From contig BCHH01000001.1 of assembly GCA_001599595.1 (NCBI GenBank), positions 2,389,837 to 2,453,836 of the forward strand: 64,000 bases of DNA. The letters run 5' to 3'. The notes under the pieces were generated by a model. The model was not told where the DNA came from. It searched no databases and saw only the letters and a program-made list of their open reading frames with translations. The DNA is from Beverwykella pulmonaria. Taxonomy: Eukaryota; Ascomycota; Dothideomycetes; Pleosporales; Melanommataceae. The first letter of the stretch is position 1; every line of letters begins with the position of its first letter. A program made the position numbers and the translations under genes. Below are positions 45,728 to 56,722 of this stretch, in pieces.

Positions 45728-48700
45728 TTACTACGTAACGAGTTAGCAGCAGTCTTGTCAACCATCTAGCCCGTCATAAAAGGGCGCTTGATCCACTTAC
45801 ACCCTGCACCACGACCGTTAGTTAGCAGCCTGTCTAATCAGTCCATCTAGCAATAGGATTGGAACCACTTACACCCTGCACCACGGCCATCAGTTAGCGG
45901 CCTGCCTAACCAGCTCGTCTAGCAAGAGGATTGGGTCCACTTACAAACTGCACCACGACTAGCAGTCAGCAAATTGCTTCGTTAGCCTATCAAGCAAGGA
46001 CTTAAGATCCACTTACACCCTGCACCACGAATAGTAGTTAGTAATTTGTCTTTTTAGTCCGTCAAGCAAGGGTATTACATGTACTTACTTCCTGCATAAT
46101 GACCAACAGTTAGCAGTCTGCTTTATCAACCTGTCTGTCAAGAGGATTGAATCCACTTACGAACTACAACATGAGCAGAAATTAGCAAATTGGCGCATAA
46201 GCCCGTTAAGCAACATTGTAGTTTTGACTTACACCCTGTACCACAACCAGTAGTTAGAAACTTGTCTTATCAGTCCGCCAAGTAAGGGTATTGCATCTAC
46301 TTACACGCTGAATCATGACCAACAGTTAGCAGTCTGCCTAATCAGCCTGTCTATCAAGAGGATTGGATCCACTTACGAACTACACCACGACTAGAAGTTA
46401 GAAACTTTTCTTATCAGTCCGTTAAGCAAGGATATTGTATCGACTTACGCCCTACACCATGACTAGTGGTTAGAGAGTTGTCTTATCAGTCCATTAATCA
46501 AGGGTATTGAATTGACTTACTCCCTATACCACGACCAGTTGTTAGAAATTTGTCATATCAGTCTGTTAAAAAAGAGTGTAGGATCTACTTACACCCTGCA
46601 GCACGAGCAGCAATTAGCAAATTGTCTCATCAGCCCATTAAGCAACATTGTAGGATTGACTTACGTGCTGCACCACAACCAGAAGTTAGAAACTTGTCTT
46701 ATCAGTCCGTTAAGGGTATTGAATCGACTTACTCCCTAAATCACAACCAGTTGTCAGAAACTTGTCTTATTAGTCCATTAAGCAAAGGTATTGCATCGAC
46801 TTACACCCTACACCACGGCTAGTAGTTAGAAACTTTTCTTATCAATCCATTAAGCAAGGGTATTGCGTTAACTTACACGCTGCACCACAACCATTTATTA
46901 GCGATGTGTCTTATCAGCCTACAAGTAAAGATAACTCATTCACTTACTTCCTGTATCACAATCAATAGTTAGCATCTTGCCTAATCAGTCTACAAATTAA
47001 TAGTGTATGATCAACTTACACCCTGCACCATGAGTAGTTAGAAACTGGTCTTATTATTTTTTTAAGCAATGGTATTGCATTAACTTACTCCCTAAACCAC
47101 GACCTGTAGTTAGAAACTTGTCTTATAAGACAATTAATCAAGGGTATTGCATCAACTTACTTCCTACATCACAACCAACAGTTAGCAGTCTACCAAGTCC
47201 ACTAGTCTGTCAAGAGAATTGAATCCACTTACACGCTACACCACAACCAGTTGTTAGAATTTGTTTTGTTAGACTACTAAGCAAGGGTGTTGCATCAACT
47301 TACACCCTATACCACGACCAGTAGTTAGAAACTTGTCTCATTAGTCAATTAAGAAAGGATATTATATCGACTTACTCCCTACACCATGACCAGTAGTTAG
47401 AAAGTTGTCTTATCAGTTCATTAAGCAAGGGTATTGCATTAACTTACTCCCTAAACCACGATCTGTAGTTAGAAACTTGTCTTATAAGACAATTAATCAA
47501 GGGTATTGCATCAACTTACTTCCTACATCACAACCAACAGTTAGCAGTCTACCAAATCAACTAGTCTGTCAAGAGGATTGAATCCACTTACACGCTACAC
47601 CCAACCCGTTGTTAGAATTTGTCTTGTTAGTCTATTAAGCAAGGGCATTGCATCAACTTACACCCTATACCACGACCAGTAGTTAGAAACTTGTCTTATC
47701 AGTCAGTTAAGAAAGGATATTATATCGACTTACGCCCTACACCATGACCAGTAGTTAGAAAGTTGTCTTATTAGTCTATTAAGCAAGGGTATTGAATTGA
47801 CTTACTCCCTACACCACGACCAGTGGTTAGACAGTTATTTTATCAACCTGTTAAGCAAGGGTAATGCATTTACTTACTTCCTGCATCACAACCAGCAGTT
47901 AGCAGCTTGCCTAATCAGTCTGTCAAACAAGAGTGTAGGATCAACTTACACCCTGAACCACGACCAGTAGTTAGAAACTTGTCTTATCAGTCCATTAAGC
48001 GAGGGTATTGTATTGACTTACGCCCTAAATAATGACCAACAGTTAGAAACTTGTCATATAGGTCTGTTAATCAAGAGCATTGTATCAACTTACTTCCTGT
48101 ATTACAACCAACAGTTAGCAACTTGCCTAATCAGTCTGTCAAACAAGACTGTATGATTCACTTACACCCTGCACCACGATTAGTAGTTAGAAACTTATCT
48201 TATTAGTCCGTTAAGCAAGGGCATAGCATTGACTTACACCCTGCACCACAACCAGTAGTTAGAAACTTGTCTTATCAGCCTGTTAAGCGAGGGTATTGCA
48301 TTTACGTACTTCCTGTATCACAACCAACAGTTAGCAGATTGCCCGATCAATCTGTCAAACAAGGGTGTAGGATCGACTTACACCCTGCACCACGACCAGA
48401 AGTTAGAAATTTGTCTTATCAGTCCATTAAGTAAGGGTATCGCATCGACTTACGCCCTACGCCGCGGCCAGTAGTTAGAAACTTGTTTTATCAGTCTATT
48501 AATCAAGGGTGTTGCATCGACTTACTTCCTGTATTGCAACCAATATTTAGCAGTCTGCATAATCAACTCGGCTGTCAAAAAGATTGAATCGACTTACACC
48601 CTGCACCACGACCAGTAGTTAGAAACTTGTCTTATCAGTCTGTTAAGCAAGGGTATTGCATTGACTTACGCCCTACACCATGACCAGCAGTTAGAAACTT

Positions 48701-51700
48701 GTCGTATTAGTCCGTCAAACAAGGGTATTGCATAAACTTACTTCCTGCATTACAACCAATAGTTAGCAGTCTACCTAATCAACCCGTCTGGCAAGAGGAC
48801 TGGATCAACTTACACCCTACACCGCGACTAGAAGTTAGAAACTTTTCTTATCAATTCGTTAAGCAAGGATATTGTATCGACTTACACCCTACACCATGAC
48901 TAGTAGTTAGAAACTTGTCTTATTAGTCAGTTAAGGGCATTGCATTAACTTACGCCCTACACCATGATCCATAGTTAGAGATGTGTCTTATCAGCCTGTT
49001 AAACAAGGGTAGTGCATTTACTTACTTCCTGCATCACAACCAACCGTTAGCAGATTGCCTAATCGGTCTATTAAATAAGAGTGTAGGATCGACTTACACC
49101 CTGCAACACGACCAGTAGTTAGAAACTTGTCTTATCAGTCCATTTAGCAAAGGTATTGCATTGACTTACTCCCTACATTACAAATGGTAGTTAGGAACTT
49201 GACTAATTAGTCTGTTAAGGGTATTGCATCGACTTACGCCCTACACGACCAGTAGTTAGAAACTTGTTTCATCAGTCCGTCAAGCAAGGGTATTGCATCG
49301 ACTTACTTCCTGTATTGCAACTAACAGTTAGCAGTCTGCATAATCAACTTGGCTGTCAAAAAGATTGAATCGACTTACACCCTGCACCACGAATAGTAGT
49401 TAGAAACTTGTCTCATCAGTCCGTTAAGTAAGGGTACTGCATTGACTTACGCCCTACACCATGACCAGCAATTAGAAACTTCTCTTACTAGTCCATTAAT
49501 CAAGGGTATTGCATAGACTTACTTCCTGTATCACAACCAACAGTTAGCAGTCTGCCTGATCAACCTGTTTGTCAAGAGTATTGGATCCACTTACACCCTG
49601 TACCACGACCAATAGTTAGAAACTTGTCTTATTCGTTTTTTAAGTAAGGGTATTGCATTGACTTACACCCTACATTATCACTAGTAGTTAGAAACTTGTC
49701 TTATCAGTCCATTAAGCAAGGTTATTGTATGGACTTACTTGCTGCATCACAAACCAACAGTTAGCAGTCTGCTTAATCAACCAGTCTATCAAGAGGATTG
49801 GATTAACTTACACGCTGCACCACGACCAATCATTAGAAAACTTGTCTTATCAGTCCATTAAGCAAGGGCATTGCATCAACTTACTCCCTACATTACAACC
49901 AAGAGTCAGCAACTTGCCTAATCGGTCTGTCAAGCAAGATTGGAGGATCAACTTACACCCTGCACCAAAACTAGTAGTTAGAAACTTGTCTTATCAGTCT
50001 ATTTAGCAAGGGTATTGCATCAACTTACACGCTGAGCCGCGACCAGTAGTTAGAAACTTGTCTTATCAGTCCGTTAAGCAAGGGTATTGCATCGACTTAC
50101 TCCCTGAATCACAACCAGTAGTTAGAAACTTGTCTTATTAGTCTATTAAGCAAGGGTATTGCATCAACTTACGCCCTACACCACGACTAGTAGTTAGAAA
50201 CTTGTCTTATAAGTCCGCTAATCAAGGATATTGCATCAACTTACACCCTACACCACGACCAGTAGTTAGAAATTTGTCTTATCAGTCAACTAATCAAGGG
50301 TATTGCATCGACTTACACGCTGCATCACAACCAGTTAGCAGCTTGCTTTATCATTCTGTCAAGCAAGAGTGTAGGATCTACTTACACCCTGCACCACGAC
50401 CAGTAGTTAGAAACTTGTCTTATTAGTCCGTTAAGCAAGGGTATTAAATTGACTTACGCCCTACACCCCGACCAGTAGTTAGAAACTTGTCTTATCAGTC
50501 TTTTAATCAAGGTTATTGCATTGACTTACACCCTGTACCACCACCAGTCGTTAGAAATTTGTCATATCAGTCTGTTAAAAAAGAGTGTAGGATCTACTTA
50601 CACCCTGCAGCACGAGCAGCAATTAGCATATTGCTTTATCAGTCTGTAAAGAAAAATTATAGGATCGGCTTACATGCTGCTCCACGACCAGAAATTAGAA
50701 ACTTGTCTTATCATTTAATTAAGCAAGGGTATTGCATCAACGTACATGCTGCACCACAAACAGTAGTTAGAAATTTGTCTTATTAGTCTGTCAAACAAGA
50801 ATGTAGGATCTACTTACACCCTGTACCACGAGTAGCAATTAGCACATTGCCTCTTCAGCCTGTCAAACAACGTTGTAGGATCAACTTACATGCTGCACCA
50901 AGACCAATTGTTAGAAACTTGTCTTATAAGTCTATCAAACAAGTGTATTGCATCGACTTACATGCTGAACCACGAATATTAGTTAGAAACTTGTCTTATC
51001 AGTCTACTAAGCAAGGGTATTGCGTTGACTTACACCCTACACCACAACCAGTAGTTAGAAACTTGTCTTATTAGTCCATTAGGCAAGGATATCGCATCGA
51101 CTTACACGCTGCACCACGACCAGTAGTTAGAAAATTGTCGTATCAGCCCGTTAAGCAAGGGTATTGCATCGACTTACTCCCTACACCACGACCAGTAGTT
51201 AGAAACTTGTCTTATTAGTCCATTGAGCAAGGAAATTGAACCAACTTACACCCTACATCACGACCAGAAGTTAGAAACTTGTTTCATCAGTCCGTAAAGC
51301 AAGGGTATTGCATCGACTTACACCCTACACCACGACCAGCAGTTAGAAACTTTGTCTTATCAGTCCATTAAGCAAAGCATATTGCACAGACTTACACGCT
51401 GCACCACGACCAGTAGTTAGAAATTTATCTTATTAATCCGTAAAGCAAGGGTATTGCATCAACTTACACCCTACACCACGGCCAATAATTAGAAACTTGT
51501 CTTATCAGTCCATTAAGCAAGGGTGTAGCATCGACTTACGCCCTGTATCACGACCAGTAGTTAGAAACTTGTCTTATCATTTAATTAAGCAAGGGTATTG
51601 CATCGACTTACACCCTACACCACGGCCAGCAGTTAGAAACTTGTCTTATGAGTCCGTCAAGCAAGTGCATTGCATGTACTTACTTCCTGTATCATGACCA

Positions 51701-51851
51701 GCAGTTAGTAAATCTTTAGTACATGAACCAGAGAGGTTTCCGGTATACTTGCCTGTCGAACCTGAAGCTCTCCGGCCTGGGCGGCCTCAGAGGTTGGAAG
51801 CGCTAAGGACAGAGATGCCATGAGCATGCTGAAAAGTACGAATAATTTCAT
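45728..51851 (-). CDS. Secreted Gly-rich protein gene with 83 single-codon exons
   Basis: Proposed gene of 85 exons and 84 introns encoding 116 residues. Exon 1 (51851..51753, 33 codons) starts MKLFVLFSMLMASLSLA, a clear signal peptide, and ends ELQVRQ at a CAG/GCAAGT donor in phase 0. Intron 1 is 51752..51687 (GC-AG type, with CTAAC and TACAG). Then 83 exons of exactly three bases follow, each flanked by an AG acceptor and a GT donor. The last intron (45800..45731) ends TAG and the next three bases (45730..45728) are TAA, in phase. Microexon codons, by left coordinate: Glu at 51684, 49523, 49307, 49026, 48742, 48526, 48310, 48094, 47878, 47520, 47161, 46948, 46089. Arg at 51396, 51106, 50317, 50029, 49812, 47592, 47233, 46877, 46305. 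His at 50962, 50890, 50746, 50674, 46665. Phe at 46377, 46161, 45945. Gln at 49739. The other 52 are Gly (31 GGT, 11 GGC, 10 GGA). The product would be a secreted Gly-rich chain with regularly spaced Glu or Arg. Only about 6% of the locus is coding. Seen: splice signals, phase, codons. Inferred: that the introns are really removed one by one. Confidence 0.72.
45731..51752 (-). repeat. Tandem array of 84 spliceosomal introns, ~72-bp period
   Basis: Each unit on the - strand is a 69-nt intron plus 3-nt exon. Consensus features by intron position: GTAAGT 1-6, an 8-bp hairpin in Gly-type units (arms 19-26 and 36-44 with one bulged A), CTAAC 48-52, CAG or TAG 67-69. Of the 83 donors after microexons, 80 are GTAAGT, two GTACGT (48304, 50740) and one GTAAGC (50668). 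The branch motif is CTAAC in most units, with CTAAT or CTGAC in a few. Left ends of the three-base exons: 45801 45873 45945 46017 46089 46161 46233 46305 46377 46449 46521 46593 46665 46733 46805 46877 46948 47020 47089 47161 47233 47304 47376 47448 47520 47592 47662 47734 47806 47878 47950 48022 48094 48166 48238 48310 48382 48454 48526 48598 48670 48742 48814 48886 48954 49026 49098 49170 49238 49307 49379 49451 49523 49595 49667 49739 49812 49885 49957 50029 50101 50173 50245 50317 50386 50458 50530 50602 50674 50746 50818 50890 50962 51034 51106 51178 51250 51322 51396 51468 51540 51612 51684. Twelve of the 82 steps differ from 72 (68-74). Confidence 0.92.
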
Positions 51852-51962
51852 ATTGAAAACGATTGTAGTAGTTTAGGATTTAAAATGATGCAATAAGAGA
51901 GTGTACGTAGGAACTGTTATTGAAACTTGTTGGTCGACTTCGCGAAATGGGAACTTGTTATA

Positions 51963-51972
51963 CTTTTATATA
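51963..51972 (-). promoter_or_regulatory. TATA box of the single-codon-exon gene
   Basis: TATATAAAAG on the - strand, about 112 nt upstream of the ATG at 51851. A TATA box at this distance with an AT-rich, C-containing leader between is what an inducible ascomycete gene would show. It supports transcription of the array from this side and strand. Confidence 0.6.
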
Positions 51973-51981
51973 GGTTTGCCT

Positions 51982-54900
51982 AGCTCGACTGTCTATCTGA
52001 TTCTTGGCGAGCTAGATTAACCTTAGACAAAGTTACCATGCTTTCGGATTCTCATTTAGTGTTGTGCAATGCAAAGAGCGCCATTACAATCGAGGCTTCA
52101 GAAGCAGAAGATAATTGCTATACACGTTGCCTCTTAATTAGCAAGAAACCTCATTTCGCCTTGGCAATATTTACACCACATTTCAGCCAAGTGTCCGAGA
52201 TCACCATCCTTTGCGCATGCCTATTTTAACTAAAGCAAAGAGGCGAAGTAGAGTGCATGTGGTTGGCCAGGGTAAGGGTTGCGAAGGTATGAATGTCGCT
52301 GCACATCGAGATGCAATTTCCACTGGTGTCTCACCCCGCGATTGGGACTGACAAATCCAGACGCACGAAACTTGAGCGAATCGCGCCGTTCCTCGGTTAC
52401 GCATGTGCAAAGTACTTCGCCTATGGCTGGGCAATAGCTATCCACGTTCAGGAAATATTCCTAACTGCGGTTGACTATATTGTGAGTAAAGCGAGACATT
52501 GGTTCGTTGCTGGATGGGTGACGTATTTGGCGGAATGCTAGGGTTTGCAAGGATTCAAGAACGAGCGGATTATCCTCTAACTGCATGGCAATGAATGAGT
52601 GGAAACAAGAGTAATATGGAAGATGTCGTCCTGAAACAAGAGATGAGCCTAGGTAAGTCGGCATCCATCTTAGCCTGCTTAAAGTGTAGCCACATATGCT
52701 CTAGTGGTCGTTCCGCCGATCATTTCAAAGCAGGTACAAGGTTTCGGCGGCGCTACAAGGAGACAGAAGTATGTTGTTCGAGTTTGGGCGGTTGCACGGC
52801 GCCTCAGCAGGGAGGAGGCAGCCGCGGTGCACGCAACTAAGTTGGCGGATGTACCAGCCATGAGCTGCACCCGGCCTGTTTGGTTAGGGAGGACGCAAGT
52901 CGTGACGATGTTATGCAGTAGGATTGTTTAGAGTTGGGATGGGGGGGGGGGGTTGTTACTGGTGTATTGACGGCTCTCGCGTGAAATGGTGAAATGGTAC
53001 TTTGATATGGTTGGAATAGAGTTTGCCAAGCACTGCACTGTTATATGATGATCTACTGAGTATTCCCCACAGGCAGTCCTCTGAGATGACTCTGAAGTCT
53101 GACCTTTGTTCCAAAAAAAAAAAAAAGAATACGTGGACGTGGACGTGGACGTTACGCAATCCGCGAAGTAGACATTGAGTGCCAGTCATTCCTGGAGAGG
53201 CGTTCTGTTGGAGATCATTATCAACGAGACCAAGCAAAGATGGCAGAAACATAGAGATTCAAGACCTGGGTGCGCGATCCGAGGCTGGCCTCGAGGATGT
53301 AGAGCAGCGGACGCTGGTTGATAGACAGTTGTCTGACTCCCACGTAACTCGAACACTACCGGAGGTAGATCTTCTATATAGCCGCCGCATTGCTTTTCGT
53401 ACAAGCAATTTCCTGGTAATGCATTGCCCTCCAGAAATATCCCTTAGCTCATCGGTAAGTGTTGAGACAGGGTTGAAGGGATTGCTGTTCCGTCAGCGCA
53501 TTTCGGAAATTGGTCTATTTTTCATCCACTGATCTACTTTCTTGAGATCTCAGGGTGCTCCCAAAATTTTAGGCTCTCGAAATTCGATGTAGAACCCTTC
53601 AGAAAGTCTTCCACTAGCAAGTTAAATTAAATTTAGAGCTACTCCCGCTCAATAGTAACGTCAAAAGGTGCCCTCTCTTGTCGTCGACAATGGGTAAAAG
53701 AATCTCAAAGATGTACTATCTGACACATGCAGATCTAACACGATCAAGGAAAGGTTGCCTGGCGACAATGCCCCGCCCGTAGGCAGTGTTCTGCACTTAT
53801 ATCTCTACGCGCCAAACAAGTCCTGCATTAAAAGGACCTAATAAACATAGAGTGCCTATAATTTCGTAGCATCAATTGTTAGCCACCTAAAGCAGAAGGG
53901 GTACGTCAGCACCTATGCTCAGCTAGTCAAGTTTGCAACTAACGTAGCTATAGCGTTGTAGTTAGATGAATTGAAAGACTTGTACGCGAGGGACGAGGCT
54001 TAGTTAAAACAAAGAACGCTACCTATAAAATATACAATCTACTGCAAGATCACCCTCAATGAGCATAGTATAGAGAAGACATAGCATTCCAACAATAAAT
54101 TAAGACTTGTAATAGAAGAACAACTTCTTTGTACGCTAGAAACGCCTACTAACGCCTATAGTGGTAGTTTCACATTCCTGCATCTAGGCCCTTACTTTTG
54201 TTTATTTTGTTAAGGGAGAAAATAACACAGGTTGTGTTTACGACGTTTAACTACTTAGCCTTTTACATCTTAAAAGACGCCGCACTTACCATATTATCTT
54301 GCAGCTAAAAAACAAGGCTTGCTATTTCGTAGGACGACGGAATTACTAAAGTGGTTCCGATCCACAAAGGGTCTTGCCTAATAGAGGAGACTTTGAAGTT
54401 TGTTATGGCTGGTAGAGATTTGACTGACTACCCGATGAATCTTGAAGGAAGGAGGCTAATATCCCACTACCAAGGCTGAGCGCAAGATTGCGCGAGATAT
54501 TGCGGTGGAGGAAAGGTGTGTGATATAGAAATACCACCAGGGTAGGAAGGTGACTCGCAGCCATGAGATGTCCGAAACAGCAATGCACTGATGGAGGAGG
54601 GACGGTGAGGATCAATGTGAGGTTGTATCTAGCTACCAAACCAAGGATGAAAAAAGAAGGTGTGATGAAAAGCAGAAGAAAATTTGTGTACTAGTTGGGG
54701 TTCGGTTGATGGTGATTGCTCTCGTGAATTGTGGTCCCTCCATGTTTTTCCATGGGTGTGGTGTTCGGATGCCCATATATATACCGCGTTGATTGATGAC
54801 GAAGCAAGCAGCTGACAGAGAAACCAATACCCGTTCCCTGCACCCAAACTTTTAACCTGTGCTAGTGGTGCATTCGAGCAAAGTAGCACTTTGCTACGGC

Positions 54901-55300
54901 GCAATATCAAGGAGATATTGTTTTACGCGGCGTTTGACTTTGAGAGAGAGATGAACCTTGACTTAGGAATAGAAAGTGTGTCTTACGAGTTTCCAGATGG
55001 CTAAGTTATCACTATTGACATGTCAAAAGAGGACGATGACGAGTATAGGCTGTCCGTTATGCACTAGAAACGCACATAGACGAAACGTTAGAAATGAGCA
55101 TTTCAGGGTGTCTTAAGTCGCGAAGATGTTTTCTCTTTTAACTGCTTAACACTAAAATAAAATTAGAAATTTACTGTATGCTAGAGCATATATCAAGTAT
55201 AAATTTCTTCATAGCTGTAAACTAATGTCTGTTTAGGATTTATCACGCGTGCAAAAACTACTTGTGGGGCAGGCCTGGGCGGCGTTTTACTGTAGCCAGC
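51982..55300. other. Gene-poor, AT-rich stretch
   Basis: No gene supported. It contains a 12-G run near 52941, an 'ACGTGG' triple at about 53131-53150, and an AT-rich block (about 53560-54320) with many stops in all frames that looks like an old decayed element. No terminal repeats or transposase motif were recognised. Confidence 0.35.
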
Positions 55301-55357
55301 ATGTGTTGGTATCACATGATTTCTCAGCGTTGATATCACGTGATTTCCCCGCTCTGG

Positions 55358-55501
55358 CGGCAGTCACATGATCAGCTTTCTGAGTCAAGGATCCTCAAGG
55401 ATCCTCGGCAGTCACGTGATCAGCTTTCTGAGTCAAGGATCCTCAAGGATCCTCGGCAGTCACGTGATCAGCTTTCTGAGTCAAGGATCCTCAAGGATCC
55501 T
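55358..55501 (+). repeat. Three tandem 48-bp repeats with CACGTG/CACATG cores
   Basis: Copies start at 55358, 55406 and 55454; each begins CGGCAGTCACxTGATCAGCT and ends with GGATCCTCAAGGATCCT. Copies 2 and 3 are identical; copy 1 has CACATG instead of CACGTG. Two more matches to the core (TCACATGATTT about 55311 and TCACGTGATTT about 55336) lie just upstream. CACGTG is the E-box bound by bHLH factors. No gene start is evident within 1 kb, so a regulatory role is inference. Confidence 0.8.
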
Positions 55502-56722
55502 CGTATCTTAGAACCTCAAGAATATCATCACCACACAAGCAGGACACTAATACTACGGTATTGGAGCCCACTGCTACGTGGTAATACATTCAACCAGTCG
55601 ATTACCTCTACTGTGACCGTGAATAACCTCGGGGTTACCGACAGCATGTTATTTGTAGGTTACTATGCCATTATAAATTAGTGGTGATCAATAAGTTACG
55701 TTGCATGGATGGACTAAATCGTCTCAGAATATGTGATTGGGGTTTTTATCCTATGCAGGATGATGCAAACATTTAACACCTATCTAGTTCTACTGGGGAT
55801 CTGACAGAATGAGTTAGTAGAAGCTAATAGTGTGAAGGAGTCAAACTTCTTTATTAAAATGCCGTGCACAATGCTTACGACCGACGCTTTGCTGGAAGGT
55901 GGGAGTGGAGGCTAGATCCCGTTCGCTGACCTTCTTAAAACTCAGCTGTGCTCTGCGTTTAAGGTGAGGCCGTTTCGCTCCTGACTGTACAGCATTTTGC
56001 TGGCTACAAAAATTGTCGCTTACTACTTTTATTGCGTCTTAGCAGATACAGAGAACAGCTTAGAATGGACTAATCCTGCTGTCCGGTGGCTGGATGTCAG
56101 TCTCTGCAAAAATTCCAGGAAACGACCCTTCGTAAAGGAATCATACTATGATTTCATCGTTGTTGATTGACGGGAAGAGTGTTGGACATTACATTAGTGT
56201 GATTGGAGTCGCAGAGATTGAAAGAGAGGAAGAATGGGGCATTATACTATCATAAAGTCCTTCCGTACCTTCATCGCTTTTGTGGTGTACCTCAAAGACC
56301 TTTCATGCTGATGGCCACCATCCCGGAAGGATCAAATCTAGAGACAAGGTGTTAGCTCAAAAGCAAACAGTTTCGCCATGACCTTAATTTCACCTCATAG
56401 CACTCCCTCTTGACACGTATCTCGACATGCGCGGTTCCCTCCAGGACGCCATAGGATGTCGGATGCGGTCTACGAGTGGGTGAAGTTTGTGTGTGTATGG
56501 AAGTAAAGGGTTGGTGGAGACGAGAAGGTAGTCGCAGGTGAGGAAGGTGCAAAGCTAGCAGCTTTTCCCGATTTCGAAGTGAAAAGTAATAGAAAATGAA
56601 GTGACAGTGAGAGGCAAAAGTCAAAAGACATTTACCGTATGTTTTATACATCATGCTAGACTTTGTAAAACATACTCCTACTAACACCATATGGACCTAC
56701 AACCTCACAAGCATCCAAACCC
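55502..56722. other. Intergenic, DOP1 3' side
   Basis: No gene supported. The DOP1 3' untranslated region, and possibly a last small DOP1 exon, lie in the right-hand part (see the DOP1 entry). Confidence 0.4.

Noticed and set aside
46512..51697. + strand frames in the array encoding a 24-residue repeat (for example NQGYCIDLHPTPRPVVRNLS)
   Set aside because: A 72-bp unit is a multiple of three, so any open frame looks like a 24-residue protein repeat. These frames stop at intervals of at most ~100 codons, lack a common start, and drift where units are 68-71 bp. The - strand splice-signal reading explains the conservation better.
45731..51752. CRISPR-like array or plain satellite/minisatellite
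   Set aside because: There are no unique spacers; units are whole-length degenerate copies with splice signals. The genome is fungal, and the flanking signal-peptide exon and in-phase TAA are not expected for satellite DNA.
53880..54320. AT-rich block as a RIP-mutated transposon
   Set aside because: AT content and dense stops fit, but no terminal repeat, target-site duplication or transposase motif could be seen.
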